Shown piece after piece: positions 41,073-48,723 of a DNA stretch of 64,000 nucleotides; within the stretch, counting starts at the first letter, position 1; every line of letters begins with the position of its first letter. The DNA comes from Frigoribacterium endophyticum (GTDB lineage Bacteria; Actinomycetota; Actinomycetes; Actinomycetales; Microbacteriaceae): NCBI RefSeq assembly GCF_011759585.1, contig NZ_JAAOYV010000001.1, positions 1-64,000 on the forward strand, written 5' to 3'. The notes under the pieces were generated by a model. It saw only the letters and a program-made list of their open reading frames with translations. It made no database searches and was not told the origin of the DNA. The position numbers and the translations under genes were made by a program.

Positions 41073-41648
41073 GTGACCTCGACCACCGCCTCCGCCGGCC
41101 TCGACGCGGCGTCGCCGGTCGCCCTCGTGCTGCCCGGCGCCGGCTACACCGCGCAGGCGCCGGTGCTCGCCTGGTCCGTCGCGCTGCTCGCCGAGCGGGG
41201 CTGGCACGTGCAGGTCGTCTCGTGGACGATCGACGCCGCCGCCGAGGGCGACCCGGAGGCGTTCGTCACGGCGGAGGCGCGCTCCGCGCTCGACGCGGCC
41301 CGCGCCTCCGGCGCCACCGGGCCCGCCCACGTCGTCGCCAAGTCGCTCGGCACCTGGTGCCTGCCGTGGGCGCTCCGGGAAGGCCTGCCGGGCGCGTGGC
41401 TCACCCCGCTGACGACCGAGCCGGCCGTGCGGGCCGCGCTCGACGCCGCCGGCCCCGAGCACCTGGCCGTCGGGGGTGACGTCGACGCGTGGTGGCGGCC
41501 GGAGGGCCTGGGCGGCTCCGGCCTCGAGCTCGTCACCGTGCCCGGCGCCGACCACGGACTCCGGCGCCCGGGCGACTGGCGTGCCTCGCTCGACCTCCAG
41601 CGCGGCGTCCTCGAGCGGGTCGACGCCTGGGCCGGCCGCTCCGCCTGA
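41073..41648 (+). CDS. Small alpha/beta hydrolase
   Basis: 191 residues, shorter than most alpha/beta hydrolases. Visible elements are the first strand and turn LVLPGAGYTAQAP, the nucleophile elbow VVAKSLGTW (the Ser in KSLG), a late strand LVTVPGADHGL with the catalytic histidine, and no lid domain. The GTG at 41073 has TAGGCT exactly six bases upstream, a leaderless start, so it can be transcribed separately from the acetyltransferase just before it. Substrate unknown. Confidence 0.8.
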   Translation: MTSTTASAGLDAASPVALVLPGAGYTAQAPVLAWSVALLAERGWHVQVVSWTIDAAAEGDPEAFVTAEARSALDAARASGATGPAHVVAKSLGTWCLPWALREGLPGAWLTPLTTEPAVRAALDAAGPEHLAVGGDVDAWWRPEGLGGSGLELVTVPGADHGLRRPGDWRASLDLQRGVLERVDAWAGRSA

Positions 41649-41724
41649 CCCCCGGCCGTCGAGGGGCCGAGCACGGACCCGGCCACAGACCCCGGCCACA
41701 GACCCCGGGGCTACCGTTCACCGC

Positions 41725-42681
41725 ATGACACGTCTCACCACCCCGTTCTCCGCCGCCACGACCGCCGCCGAGGTGGTCGACGGCGTCGACCTCACCGGCC
41801 GCCGCATCGTCGTCACGGGCGGCGCCTCGGGCCTCGGCCTCGAGACGGCGCGCGCCCTCGCCGGGGCCGGCGCCGAGGTGACCCTCGCCGTCCGACGCCC
41901 GGAGCAGGGCGAGGAGGCGGCGGCCGACATCGGCCGCAGCACCGGCAGCGAGACGGTGCGGCACGCCGTCCTCGACCTGCAGCGCCGCGACTCCCTCACC
42001 GCCTTCGCCGACGCCTGGCAGGGCCCGCTGTACGCCCTCGTGAACAACGCCGGAGTCATGGCCACGCCGGAGACCCGGACGCCCGAGGGCTGGGAGCTCC
42101 AGTTCTCGAACAACCACCTCGGCCACATGGCCCTGTCGCTCGCCCTCAAGTCGGCCCTCGTCGCCGGCGCGGACGACGCCGGAGCCCCGTCGCGCATCGT
42201 CTCGCTCAGCTCGACCGGCCACCACTACTCGCCCGTCGTCTTCGACGACGTGATGTTCGAGCGCCGCCCCTACGACCCGTGGTCCGCCTACGGCCAGTCG
42301 AAGACGGCCAACTCGCTCTTCGCGGTCGGCGTCACCCAGCGCTGGGCCGACGAGGGCGTGCTCGCCAACGCCGTGCACCCCGGCGGCATCATGACGGCCC
42401 TGCAGCGGCACATGCCCGAGCAGGAGATCCTCGACCGCGGCTGGCGCGACGCCGACGGCACCCCGAACCCCGCGTTCAAGACGCCGGAGCAGGGCGCCGC
42501 CACCTCGGTGCTGGTCGCCGCGTCGCCGCTCGTCGAGGGCGTCGGGGGCCGCTACTTCGAGGACGTCGAGGAGGCGCTGCCCTTCTCCGAGGACCGCCCG
42601 CGCGTCGGCGTCAAGGCGTACGCGCTCGACCCCGAGGCCGCCGACATGCTCTGGCAGTACAGCGCCGGCCTGCTCGACTGA
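41725..42681 (+). CDS. Short-chain dehydrogenase/reductase
   Basis: 318 residues, the longer retinol-dehydrogenase/WWOX-like kind of SDR. It has the Rossmann motif TGGASGLGLETA, the NNAG motif (VNNAGVM), catalytic Ser in SLSSTGHHYSP and Tyr-Lys in YGQSKTAN. The ATG at 41725 has TACCGT seven bases upstream, so it is leaderless. Upstream there is a 13-bp duplication of GGCCACAGACCCC. An 18-bp perfect hairpin terminates the gene. Substrate unknown. Confidence 0.9.
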   Translation: MTRLTTPFSAATTAAEVVDGVDLTGRRIVVTGGASGLGLETARALAGAGAEVTLAVRRPEQGEEAAADIGRSTGSETVRHAVLDLQRRDSLTAFADAWQGPLYALVNNAGVMATPETRTPEGWELQFSNNHLGHMALSLALKSALVAGADDAGAPSRIVSLSSTGHHYSPVVFDDVMFERRPYDPWSAYGQSKTANSLFAVGVTQRWADEGVLANAVHPGGIMTALQRHMPEQEILDRGWRDADGTPNPAFKTPEQGAATSVLVAASPLVEGVGGRYFEDVEEALPFSEDRPRVGVKAYALDPEAADMLWQYSAGLLD

Positions 42682-42697
42682 GCCCGCCCCGAACGGC

Positions 42698-42736
42698 AGG
42701 ACGCCCCGTCACGACCAGGTCGTGACGGGGCGTCCT
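42698..42736. terminator. Strong bidirectional terminator
   Basis: A perfect 18-bp stem, AGGACGCCCCGTCACGAC with its complement, and a 3-base loop CAG (42716-42718), between the converging SDR gene and the 70-residue protein gene. Confidence 0.85.
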
Positions 42737-42783
42737 CGCGCCGAGCCGCCCGCAGGGGCGAGCTCAGCGGACGTCTGCGGAGC

Positions 42784-42996
42784 TCAGCTCCAGCGCTTCT
42801 TGGCCTTCTTCGCGGCGACCTTGCGGGCCTTGGCGACGTTCTTGCCGGCGCTCTTGCGGGCCTTCTTCACCTGCGGGTCGTTCCAGAACGAGCCGAAGTA
42901 GCTCGCGATCTCCTTGTAGCGGCCGTGGCCGGCCTTGGCTCCGAAGGTGTACGCGACGAAGGCGATGACGGCGATGAACAGGAAACGGAAACTCAT
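42784..42996 (-). CDS. Small membrane protein with lysine-rich tail
   Basis: 70 residues. One N-terminal membrane helix (MSFRFLFIAVIAFVAYTFGAK, in part) is followed by a short amphipathic region and a tail with about 14 lysines and arginines (KKARKSAGKNVAKARK in part). The ATG at 42996 has GGGAGGACC upstream. The basic tail suggests contact with membrane phospholipid, DNA or RNA; no family name comes to mind. Codon use is normal and the gene is bounded by a strong terminator, so it is very probably real. Confidence 0.78.
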   Translation of the reverse strand: MSFRFLFIAVIAFVAYTFGAKAGHGRYKEIASYFGSFWNDPQVKKARKSAGKNVAKARKVAAKKAKKRWS

Positions 42997-43155
42997 GGGG
43001 TCCTCCCGAGTGGAACGATGTGCGATTCGTCCCGACGCTAGTCCCTGAGGCTGCGCATCGGCTCGCCCACGAGCATGAGATCGCCGGGTGCGGCCAGCGG
43101 CGACGGCGTCGCGCCCGAGAGGAGTCGCCCCCCCCCGTCGGCAGGGATCGCCCGG
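42997..43155. other. Intergenic region downstream of the 43-residue gene
   Basis: 159 bases holding a long C-run near 43130 and the ribosome site of the 70-residue protein gene (around 43003-43009). No other feature is evident. Confidence 0.4.
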
Positions 43156-43287
43156 TCAGCCCGTCGGGTGCAGGAAGTGGTCGATCGCGTCGTGCCGCGG
43201 CCACGCCGTGCCGCCGATCGGGAGGAGGCGCTGCTCGTCGGGCTGGGAGGCGGAGGCGAGCGCCTCGGTCATCGTCATCTGGTCCAC
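43156..43287 (-). CDS. Probable 43-residue peptide gene opposite the ATP-grasp operon
   Basis: On the reverse strand a GTG at 43287 opens a 44-codon frame (stop 43158-43156). TAGCGT lies exactly six bases upstream (43294-43299), matching the leaderless promoter pattern used all over this window. In the 40 codons from the internal ATG at 43278, every third position is G or C, and the sequence is varied rather than Arg/Ala-rich: it includes TEALASASQPDEQ, LLPIGGTAWPRHD and ends DHFLHPTG. It has no signal peptide. Function unknown. Its place beside a predicted peptide-modifying operon makes a substrate or partner role possible but unproven. It could still be a chance frame. Confidence 0.5.
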   Translation of the reverse strand: MDQMTMTEALASASQPDEQRLLPIGGTAWPRHDAIDHFLHPTG

Positions 43288-43526
43288 GCTGCGACGCTAC
43301 GTCGCGCGGCCCCGGGCGCTGCAGCCCCAGAGCGGGTGCGCCCAGACCGGGGGAGCCCCGCGCGGGGGACGGCGCGGCGGAGGCCGGTGCGGCCGAGGCC
43401 GAGGCCGAGGCCGAGGCGGCGGCGCCCAGACCGACGACCGCTCGCTCGGCACCGCCACAGCGAGCTCGTCCCCGCGTGCAACGCCGCGGAAACACCCCCG
43501 CAACACCCCGTGGATACCGTCGAGCC
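43288..43526. other. Divergent region upstream of the ATP-grasp operon
   Basis: 239 bases containing the promoters of the 43-residue gene (TAGCGT, reverse, 43294-43299) and of the ATP-grasp gene (TACCGT, 43515-43520), plus a run of about five GAGGCC-type hexamers near 43395-43425. Confidence 0.55.
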
Positions 43527-45353
43527 ATGGGAGACCTCTTCGACGGATACGCGGCCACGGCCGACCCGGGCAGCCGTCGCGGCGGGGGCCTGCGGGCTGC
43601 CGCCGGGGCCCTCGGCGTCGGCTCGGGCGCCCGCCAGGCCGCGGCCCGGCAGGCCGCCGACCGCATGCCGCCCGCCCGCGCCTGGGACGAGATGTTCGAG
43701 CGCGACGGCACCCCGCGCCGGGCGTACCACGAGATCCACGCGACGCTCGAGGGCATGACGCAGGACGACCTGCGGCACCGCACCGCCGCGCTGGCCGACT
43801 CGTACCTCGCCCAGGGCGTCACCTTCGACTTCGCCGGCGAGGAGCGCCCCTTCCCCCTCGACGCCGTGCCGCGCGTGATCGAGCAGCCCGAGTGGGCCTC
43901 GGTCGAGAAGGGCGTCGCGCAGCGGGTGCGGGCGCTCGAGGCCTTCCTCTCCGACGTGTACGGCGCGCAGCGGGCCGTGGCCGACGGCGTGATCCCCGCG
44001 CGGCTGATCACCTCGTCGTCGCACTTCCACCGGCAGGCCGCGGGCATCGAGCCCTCGGGCGGCGCGCGCATCCAGGTCAGCGGCATCGACCTGGTGCGTG
44101 ACGAGGCCGGCGCGTGGCGCGTGCTCGAGGACAACGTGCGGGTGCCGTCCGGCGTCAGCTACGTGATCTCGAACCGGCGGGTGATGGCACAGACCCTGCC
44201 CGAGCTCTTCGTCTCGATGAGGGTGCGGCCGGTGGGTGACTACCCCAACCGCCTCCTCGCGGCCCTGAAGAAGAGCGCACCGTCCGGCGTCGACGAGCCG
44301 ACGGTGGTCGTGCTGACGCCCGGCGTCTTCAACAGCGCGTACTACGAGCACACGCTGCTGGCCCGGCTGATGGGCGTCGAGCTCGTCGAGGGGCGCGACC
44401 TCTACTGCTCCGGCGGACGCGTCTTCATGCGCACCACCGGCGGCCCCGAGCGGGTCGACGTCATCTACCGCCGGGTCGACGACGAGTTCCTCGACCCGCT
44501 GCAGTTCCGCGCCGACTCGGTGCTCGGCTCGCCGGGCCTGCTGATGGCGGCGCGCCTCGGCACCGTGACCATCGCGAACGCGGTGGGCAACGGCGTCGCC
44601 GACGACAAGCTCGTCTACACGTACCTGCCCGAGCTGATCCGCTACTACCTGGGCGAGGAGGCGCTGCTGCCGAACGTCGACACGTGGCGGCTGGAGGACC
44701 CGGGCGCCCTCGAGGAGGTGCTCGACCGCCTCGACGAGCTCGTCGTGAAGCCGGTCGACGGCTCGGGCGGCAAGGGCCTCGTCGTCGGCCCGGCCGCGAG
44801 CCGCCGCGAGCTCGACGAGCTGCGCACCCGCCTGCAGCGCGACCCCCGCGGCTGGATCGCGCAGCCGGTCGTGCAGCTGAGCACCATCCCGACCCTCGTC
44901 GACGAGGGGCTGCGGCCCCGGCACGCCGACCTGCGGCCCTTCGCGGTGCACGACGGCGACGACGTCTGGGTGCTGCCCGGCGGGCTCACCCGGGTCGCGC
45001 TGCCCGAGGGGCAGCTCGTCGTCAACAGCAGCCAGGGCGGCGGCTCGAAGGACACCTGGATCGTCGGCGGCGACGTCAACGCCTGGGCGGGGCACGACGT
45101 CAGCGCCCTGATCGCCGAGCAGACGACGCCCACGGCCGCGATCCCGATCGTGACCGCCGCGGAGGCGGGCACCCCGGCGGTCGCCGACCACAGCCCCGAC
45201 CACGCTCCGCAGGACGACCCCCGCAACGACCAGCAGGCCCAGCAGCAGCAGGAGCACGTCCAGCAGCAACAGCAGCAGCGACAGCAACACCGACAGCGGC
45301 ACCGACAGCGACCGAACGACGACCGCGCCACCACCGAGAGGGAATCATGCTGA
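43527..45353 (+). CDS. Circularly permuted ATP-grasp protein
   Basis: 608 residues. The core (about 75-520) matches the circularly permuted ATP-grasp family, with IQVSGIDLVRDE, EDNVRVPSGVSYV, KPVDGSGGKG (ATP-binding loop) and VVNSSQGGGSKDTW. Family knowledge: these proteins occur with alpha-E and transglutaminase-like proteins in a conserved operon predicted to make or modify peptides; the product is unknown. Unusual here is a tail of about 35 residues after position 570 made largely of Gln, Arg and His. The ATG at 43527 has TACCGT six bases upstream (leaderless). It overlaps the alpha-E gene by 7 bases. Confidence 0.9.
   Translation: MGDLFDGYAATADPGSRRGGGLRAAAGALGVGSGARQAAARQAADRMPPARAWDEMFERDGTPRRAYHEIHATLEGMTQDDLRHRTAALADSYLAQGVTFDFAGEERPFPLDAVPRVIEQPEWASVEKGVAQRVRALEAFLSDVYGAQRAVADGVIPARLITSSSHFHRQAAGIEPSGGARIQVSGIDLVRDEAGAWRVLEDNVRVPSGVSYVISNRRVMAQTLPELFVSMRVRPVGDYPNRLLAALKKSAPSGVDEPTVVVLTPGVFNSAYYEHTLLARLMGVELVEGRDLYCSGGRVFMRTTGGPERVDVIYRRVDDEFLDPLQFRADSVLGSPGLLMAARLGTVTIANAVGNGVADDKLVYTYLPELIRYYLGEEALLPNVDTWRLEDPGALEEVLDRLDELVVKPVDGSGGKGLVVGPAASRRELDELRTRLQRDPRGWIAQPVVQLSTIPTLVDEGLRPRHADLRPFAVHDGDDVWVLPGGLTRVALPEGQLVVNSSQGGGSKDTWIVGGDVNAWAGHDVSALIAEQTTPTAAIPIVTAAEAGTPAVADHSPDHAPQDDPRNDQQAQQQQEHVQQQQQQRQQHRQRHRQRPNDDRATTERESC
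45232..45312 (+). repeat. CAG/CAR-rich microsatellite in the ATP-grasp tail
   Basis: A run dominated by CAG, CAA and CGA codons encoding Gln and Arg. Slippage here would alter the tail length and could shift the frame just before the overlapping alpha-E start. Confidence 0.75.
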
Positions 45354-46276
45354 GCCGCATCGCCGAGAGCCTCTTCTGGATCGGTCGGTACATCGAACGC
45401 TCCGACGGCACCGCGCGCATCCTCGACGTGCACCTGCAGCTGCTGCTCGAGGACCCGTGGATCGAGGAGGACGCCGCCTGCCGCAGCCTCCTCGCGGTGA
45501 TGGGCAGCGAGGCCCCCGCCGACGTGTCGCTGACCCGCGCCGACGTGCTCGCGATGCTCGCCGTCGACCGGCACAACCCCGCCTCGATCGCCTACTCGCT
45601 CGGCGCCGCCCGCGAGAACGCGCGACGGGCCCGCGAGATCGTCTCGACCGAGCTGTGGGAGTCGCTGAACACCACGAGGGCGCGCATGCCCCGCAAGGTG
45701 GCCGGCGACAAGGTGCACGAGTTCTTCGGCTGGGTGCGCGAGCGCAGCGCCCTCGCCGTCGGCATCATCGAGAGCGCCACGAGCCGCGACGAGGTCTGGC
45801 ACTTCTTCACCCTGGGCCGGTCGATCGAGCGGGCCGACATGACCGCCCGCCTGCTCGCGACGCGCACGCTGACCGAGGCGTCCGGCCCGTCGTGGACGAC
45901 CATCCTCCGCTCCTGCGGCGCCTACGAGGCCTACCTGCGCACCTACCGGGGCGTGCCGAGCGCCCGCAACGCGGCGGAGTTCCTCCTGCTCGACCGCCTC
46001 TTCCCGCGCAGCGTCCTGTTCGCGGTGAGCCGCGCCGAGATGTGCCTCCGCGAGGTGGAGCCGACGAACCACCGGGTGGCGGCCTCCGACAGCGGGGTGC
46101 GCATCCTCGGCCAGATGCGCAGCGAGCTCGAGTACCGGCCCATCGGCGAGATCCTCGACGACCTGCCCGGCCACATGGACAGCGTGCAGGCGGCGACGAG
46201 CGCGGCCTCCGAGGCGATCCGCCAGCGGTACTTCCCGACCAGCGCGGCACCGACCTGGGTCGGCGGCCGCGCGTGA
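45347..46276 (+). CDS. Alpha-E domain protein
   Basis: 309 residues, almost entirely helical. It begins MLSRIAESLFWIGRYIERSD, in part the diagnostic opening of the alpha-E family, and contains HFFTLGRSIERADMTARLL and RSELEYRPIGEIL. The ATG at 45347 overlaps the ATP-grasp stop by 7 bases, with GAGAGGGAATC upstream. The biochemical role is not established; constant linkage to the permuted ATP-grasp and transglutaminase genes suggests one complex or pathway. It overlaps the next gene by 4 bases. Confidence 0.92.
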   Translation: MLSRIAESLFWIGRYIERSDGTARILDVHLQLLLEDPWIEEDAACRSLLAVMGSEAPADVSLTRADVLAMLAVDRHNPASIAYSLGAARENARRAREIVSTELWESLNTTRARMPRKVAGDKVHEFFGWVRERSALAVGIIESATSRDEVWHFFTLGRSIERADMTARLLATRTLTEASGPSWTTILRSCGAYEAYLRTYRGVPSARNAAEFLLLDRLFPRSVLFAVSRAEMCLREVEPTNHRVAASDSGVRILGQMRSELEYRPIGEILDDLPGHMDSVQAATSAASEAIRQRYFPTSAAPTWVGGRA

Positions 46277-47115
46277 GCCGCCTGCGCATCCGGCACCTGA
46301 CCGGGTTCTCGTACGCCGGGGAGGCGGTGGCCAGCTACAACGAGGCCCGCATGCTGCCGGCGCACACCGAGGGGCAGTACGTGCTCTCGTCGCACCTGCG
46401 CATCGAGCCCGTCGCGGCCTCGCACGAGTACGTCGACTACTGGGGCACCCGCGTCTCGTCGTTCGAGGTGCTGCTGCCGCACCGGCAGCTGTCGCTGACC
46501 GCGACGTCGCTCGTCGAGGTCAGGCCCGTCGCGCACCCCGACACGAGCATGGGGTGGGACGACCTCGCGCGGGTCGCGGGCGCCACCGCCCCGTTCGTCG
46601 AGCACCTCGAGCAGACGCCGCTGACGACGCCGCCCGACGACCTCGTCGCGCTCGCGGCCGAGGCGCGGGGCTCGGCGGCGCCGTGCGAGGCGGCCCTCGC
46701 GATCTGCCGGGCCGTGGGAGGCGCGGTGTCTTACCTGCCCGGCGTCACCAACGTGAAGACCACCGCCGCCGAGAGCTGGGCCGCCCGGGCCGGCGTCTGC
46801 CAGGACATCGCCCACGTGACGATCGGGGCCCTCCGCTCGGCGGGCATCCCGGCCCGCTACGTGAGCGGGTACCTGCACCCGAAGCCCTCGGCCGAGCTGC
46901 GCGAGACGATCGTGGGCGAGTCGCACGCGTGGGTCGAGTACTTCTGCGGCACCTGGCACGGCTACGACCCGACGAACCTCATCGACATCGGCGAGCGGCA
47001 CGTGGTCGTCGGCCAGGGCCGCGACTACCGCGACGTGCCGCCGCTGCGCGGCGTCTACGCGGGGTCGGGGGCGTCGTCGCTCTTCGTCACGGTGGAGATC
47101 ACGCGCGAGGCGTGA
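46273..47115 (+). CDS. Transglutaminase-like cysteine peptidase of the ATP-grasp operon
   Basis: 280 residues. An N-terminal beta domain typical of bacterial transglutaminase-like proteins (about 1-90) precedes the catalytic core with Cys176 (AGVCQDIAH), His218 (ESHAWVEYF) and Asp232 (GYDPTN), a complete triad. The GTG start at 46273 overlaps the alpha-E stop. Family knowledge suggests a peptidase or amidase that acts on the product of the ATP-grasp ligase. It has no signal peptide, so it acts in the cytosol. It ends the operon, 15 bases before the converging lipoprotein gene. Confidence 0.92.
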   Translation: MSRLRIRHLTGFSYAGEAVASYNEARMLPAHTEGQYVLSSHLRIEPVAASHEYVDYWGTRVSSFEVLLPHRQLSLTATSLVEVRPVAHPDTSMGWDDLARVAGATAPFVEHLEQTPLTTPPDDLVALAAEARGSAAPCEAALAICRAVGGAVSYLPGVTNVKTTAAESWAARAGVCQDIAHVTIGALRSAGIPARYVSGYLHPKPSAELRETIVGESHAWVEYFCGTWHGYDPTNLIDIGERHVVVGQGRDYRDVPPLRGVYAGSGASSLFVTVEITREA

Positions 47116-47130
47116 GCGGACGGGCGCCCG

Positions 47131-47955
47131 TCAGCAGCGCTCGAACACGTAGCCGGGGTCGTCGGGCCCCACGAGGTCGCGGTCGCGGAGGACGGTGCTC
47201 GCCGGCGTCGTCGCCCGGCCGCAGGTGCCGGCGAACGTGTCGCGGAGCTCGTCGGAGTACTCGACCGCGAGCACCCGGTCGCCGTACACCTCGGTGAACG
47301 CGGGGCACTCGTCGTAGGCGTCGCACTCCTCGACGACCGCGAAGTCGAAGCCGACCTCGTCCCGGCCCCGCGACTCCAGCTCGGCCGTGTTCTTCTGCGC
47401 GGCGGCCAGCCCGACGGCGTGCGCCCGGTCGACGAGCAGCGTCGCGTACGCGACGGCGTCGTCGAGGCCGAAGGCGCCCTCCGAGCGGCTGTACGAGTCG
47501 AGGTTGTCGAACTCGACGGCGTCGTAGCCGTCGTCGGCGCAGCCCTCGATCGTGGCCGTCATGCGCGCCGCGACCGTGGCCCTCGTCTCGGGGCGGGCGA
47601 GGTCGAAGAGGTGCTCGTCGGGCCACCCGGGGTCGACGAGCAGCTCGCCGGAGGCGCGGTGCACGAGGAGCTCGTCAGGCCAGTCCACGCCCGGCTGCGT
47701 CTGGAACCCGTTCACGTAGCAGACCCCGTAGGCGCCGGCGGCAGGCTCGGCCGTGCTGTCGCGCACGACGACGTCGGTGCCGGCCGGTGGGTCGTAGGCG
47801 GCACCGAGCTGGTAGTCGAAGGTCGCTCCGGGAGGAGGCGCCTGCGGTGCGCTCGCCGCGCACCCGGCGACGGCCGTGGCGACGACGGCGGAGGCGAGCA
47901 GCAGCAGCGCGGCGCGGACCGCGCGGTGACGGCGGGGGCGCGGCGAGGTGGGCAC
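47131..47955 (-). CDS. Secreted lipoprotein, endo-alpha-1,4-polygalactosaminidase-like (GH114)
   Basis: 274 residues. An Arg-rich start and lipobox Val-Ala-Gly-Cys32 mark a lipoprotein. The remainder fits the GH114 TIM barrel: VCYVNGFQTQPG near the first strand, GYDAVEFDNLDSY with the acidic pair expected at the active site, and AAQKNTAEL. Known members cleave galactosamine-rich exopolysaccharide. The GTG start at 47955 has TAGGCT exactly six bases upstream on the reverse strand, so it is leaderless. Likely substrates are surface or environmental polysaccharides. Confidence 0.85.
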   Translation of the reverse strand: MPTSPRPRRHRAVRAALLLLASAVVATAVAGCAASAPQAPPPGATFDYQLGAAYDPPAGTDVVVRDSTAEPAAGAYGVCYVNGFQTQPGVDWPDELLVHRASGELLVDPGWPDEHLFDLARPETRATVAARMTATIEGCADDGYDAVEFDNLDSYSRSEGAFGLDDAVAYATLLVDRAHAVGLAAAQKNTAELESRGRDEVGFDFAVVEECDAYDECPAFTEVYGDRVLAVEYSDELRDTFAGTCGRATTPASTVLRDRDLVGPDDPGYVFERC

Positions 47956-48035
47956 CCCGGGAGCCTAGACGCCCGGGTCAGGCGTCGGGGAGGCGGGCGA
48001 GCGGCGGCGGGACGGGTGAGCCGACGCGCGACGGG
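47956..48035. promoter_or_regulatory. Promoter of the GH114-like gene
   Basis: TAGGCT on the reverse strand (47962-47967) is six bases before the GTG. No other feature is visible in this short gap. Confidence 0.6.
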
Positions 48036-48617
48036 TCAGTCGTGCTGCGGGGTCGCCGGCGCAGGCGGCTGATCCACTCCGGAGTGGATGAGCGTTCCTG
48101 GCGGGTCGCCCGCCGGGGCGGCTGCCGGTGCGGCGCCCCCGGTCGTCGCCCCGACCGCCGAGACGACCCGCGGCGGCGTCACCGTCGTCGGGCGTCGGCC
48201 GAACGTCGACCCGTCCGGGCTGTCGGCGAGCACGCGGTCCGCGAGGGCGACGAGCAACACGACGAGCCCGCCGACCACGACGGCCGCCGCGAGCAGCGCC
48301 AGGGCCACCCCGACGTAGTCGCCGCCGGCCAGCGGGGTGACGACGGAGGTGCCCGCGGCGCCCGTGCCGTCGACCGCACCGGGCGTCGCGGCCGCGCCGG
48401 CACCGGCCGTCGCCGCGGCCGACGGCACCGCGGCGACCGGCGTCGCGGCGGCCCCGGCGCCCGTCGTCGTGAGCGGCGTGAGCGCGGTGGCGACACCGCC
48501 GGCCTCGGCTCCGGAGCCGGCCGTGCGGTCGAGGCGAGCGAGCACGACGAGGCCCAACGCGCCTCCCACGGTCGTGGTGGCGATCGCCACGACGCCGCTG
48601 ACCGTCGCTCTGCCCAT
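48036..48617 (-). CDS. Hypothetical Ala/Thr-rich membrane protein
   Basis: 193 residues. One N-terminal membrane helix (about 5-27), an Ala/Thr/Gly/Val-rich spacer with repeated GAGAAATPV-type units, a second helix (about 105-127) and a cytosolic Pro/Ala-rich tail. The last 20 codons contain palindrome C2, so the repeat has been taken into the reading frame (GTLIHSGVDQ). I do not recognise a family. The ATG at 48617 has GGAGGGCC upstream. Composition and lack of conserved blocks make the function opaque. Confidence 0.65.
   Translation of the reverse strand: MGRATVSGVVAIATTTVGGALGLVVLARLDRTAGSGAEAGGVATALTPLTTTGAGAAATPVAAVPSAAATAGAGAAATPGAVDGTGAAGTSVVTPLAGGDYVGVALALLAAAVVVGGLVVLLVALADRVLADSPDGSTFGRRPTTVTPPRVVSAVGATTGGAAPAAAPAGDPPGTLIHSGVDQPPAPATPQHD
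48072..48089. repeat. Short palindrome family C, copy 2
   Basis: ATCCACTCCGGAGTGGAT, a perfect 18-bp palindrome inside the 3' end of the membrane-protein gene. The flank GAGCG-T-TCCTGG matches the flank of copy 1 (GAGCG-A-TCCTGG). Confidence 0.75.
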
Positions 48618-48723
48618 GGCCGGCCCTCCGCCGCCGAGTCGCTCGGCTCGTCGATCGACGACCCGGTTGCTCGTGCCGGGGAGCGTACGCCCCGCGGCGA
48701 CCGCGCGGCGGCCCGGCCGGTCG

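Noticed and set aside
45232-45318. The CAG-rich run as a CRISPR array or mobile-element trace.
   Set aside because: There are no spacers and the repeat is a codon-level microsatellite in frame with the ATP-grasp gene.
48038-48120. A small forward-strand gene over the C2 palindrome (LIHSGVDERSW-like translation).
   Set aside because: The same words arise from translating the repeat at 39662 and at 48072 in other frames; this is repeat sequence, not a conserved protein.
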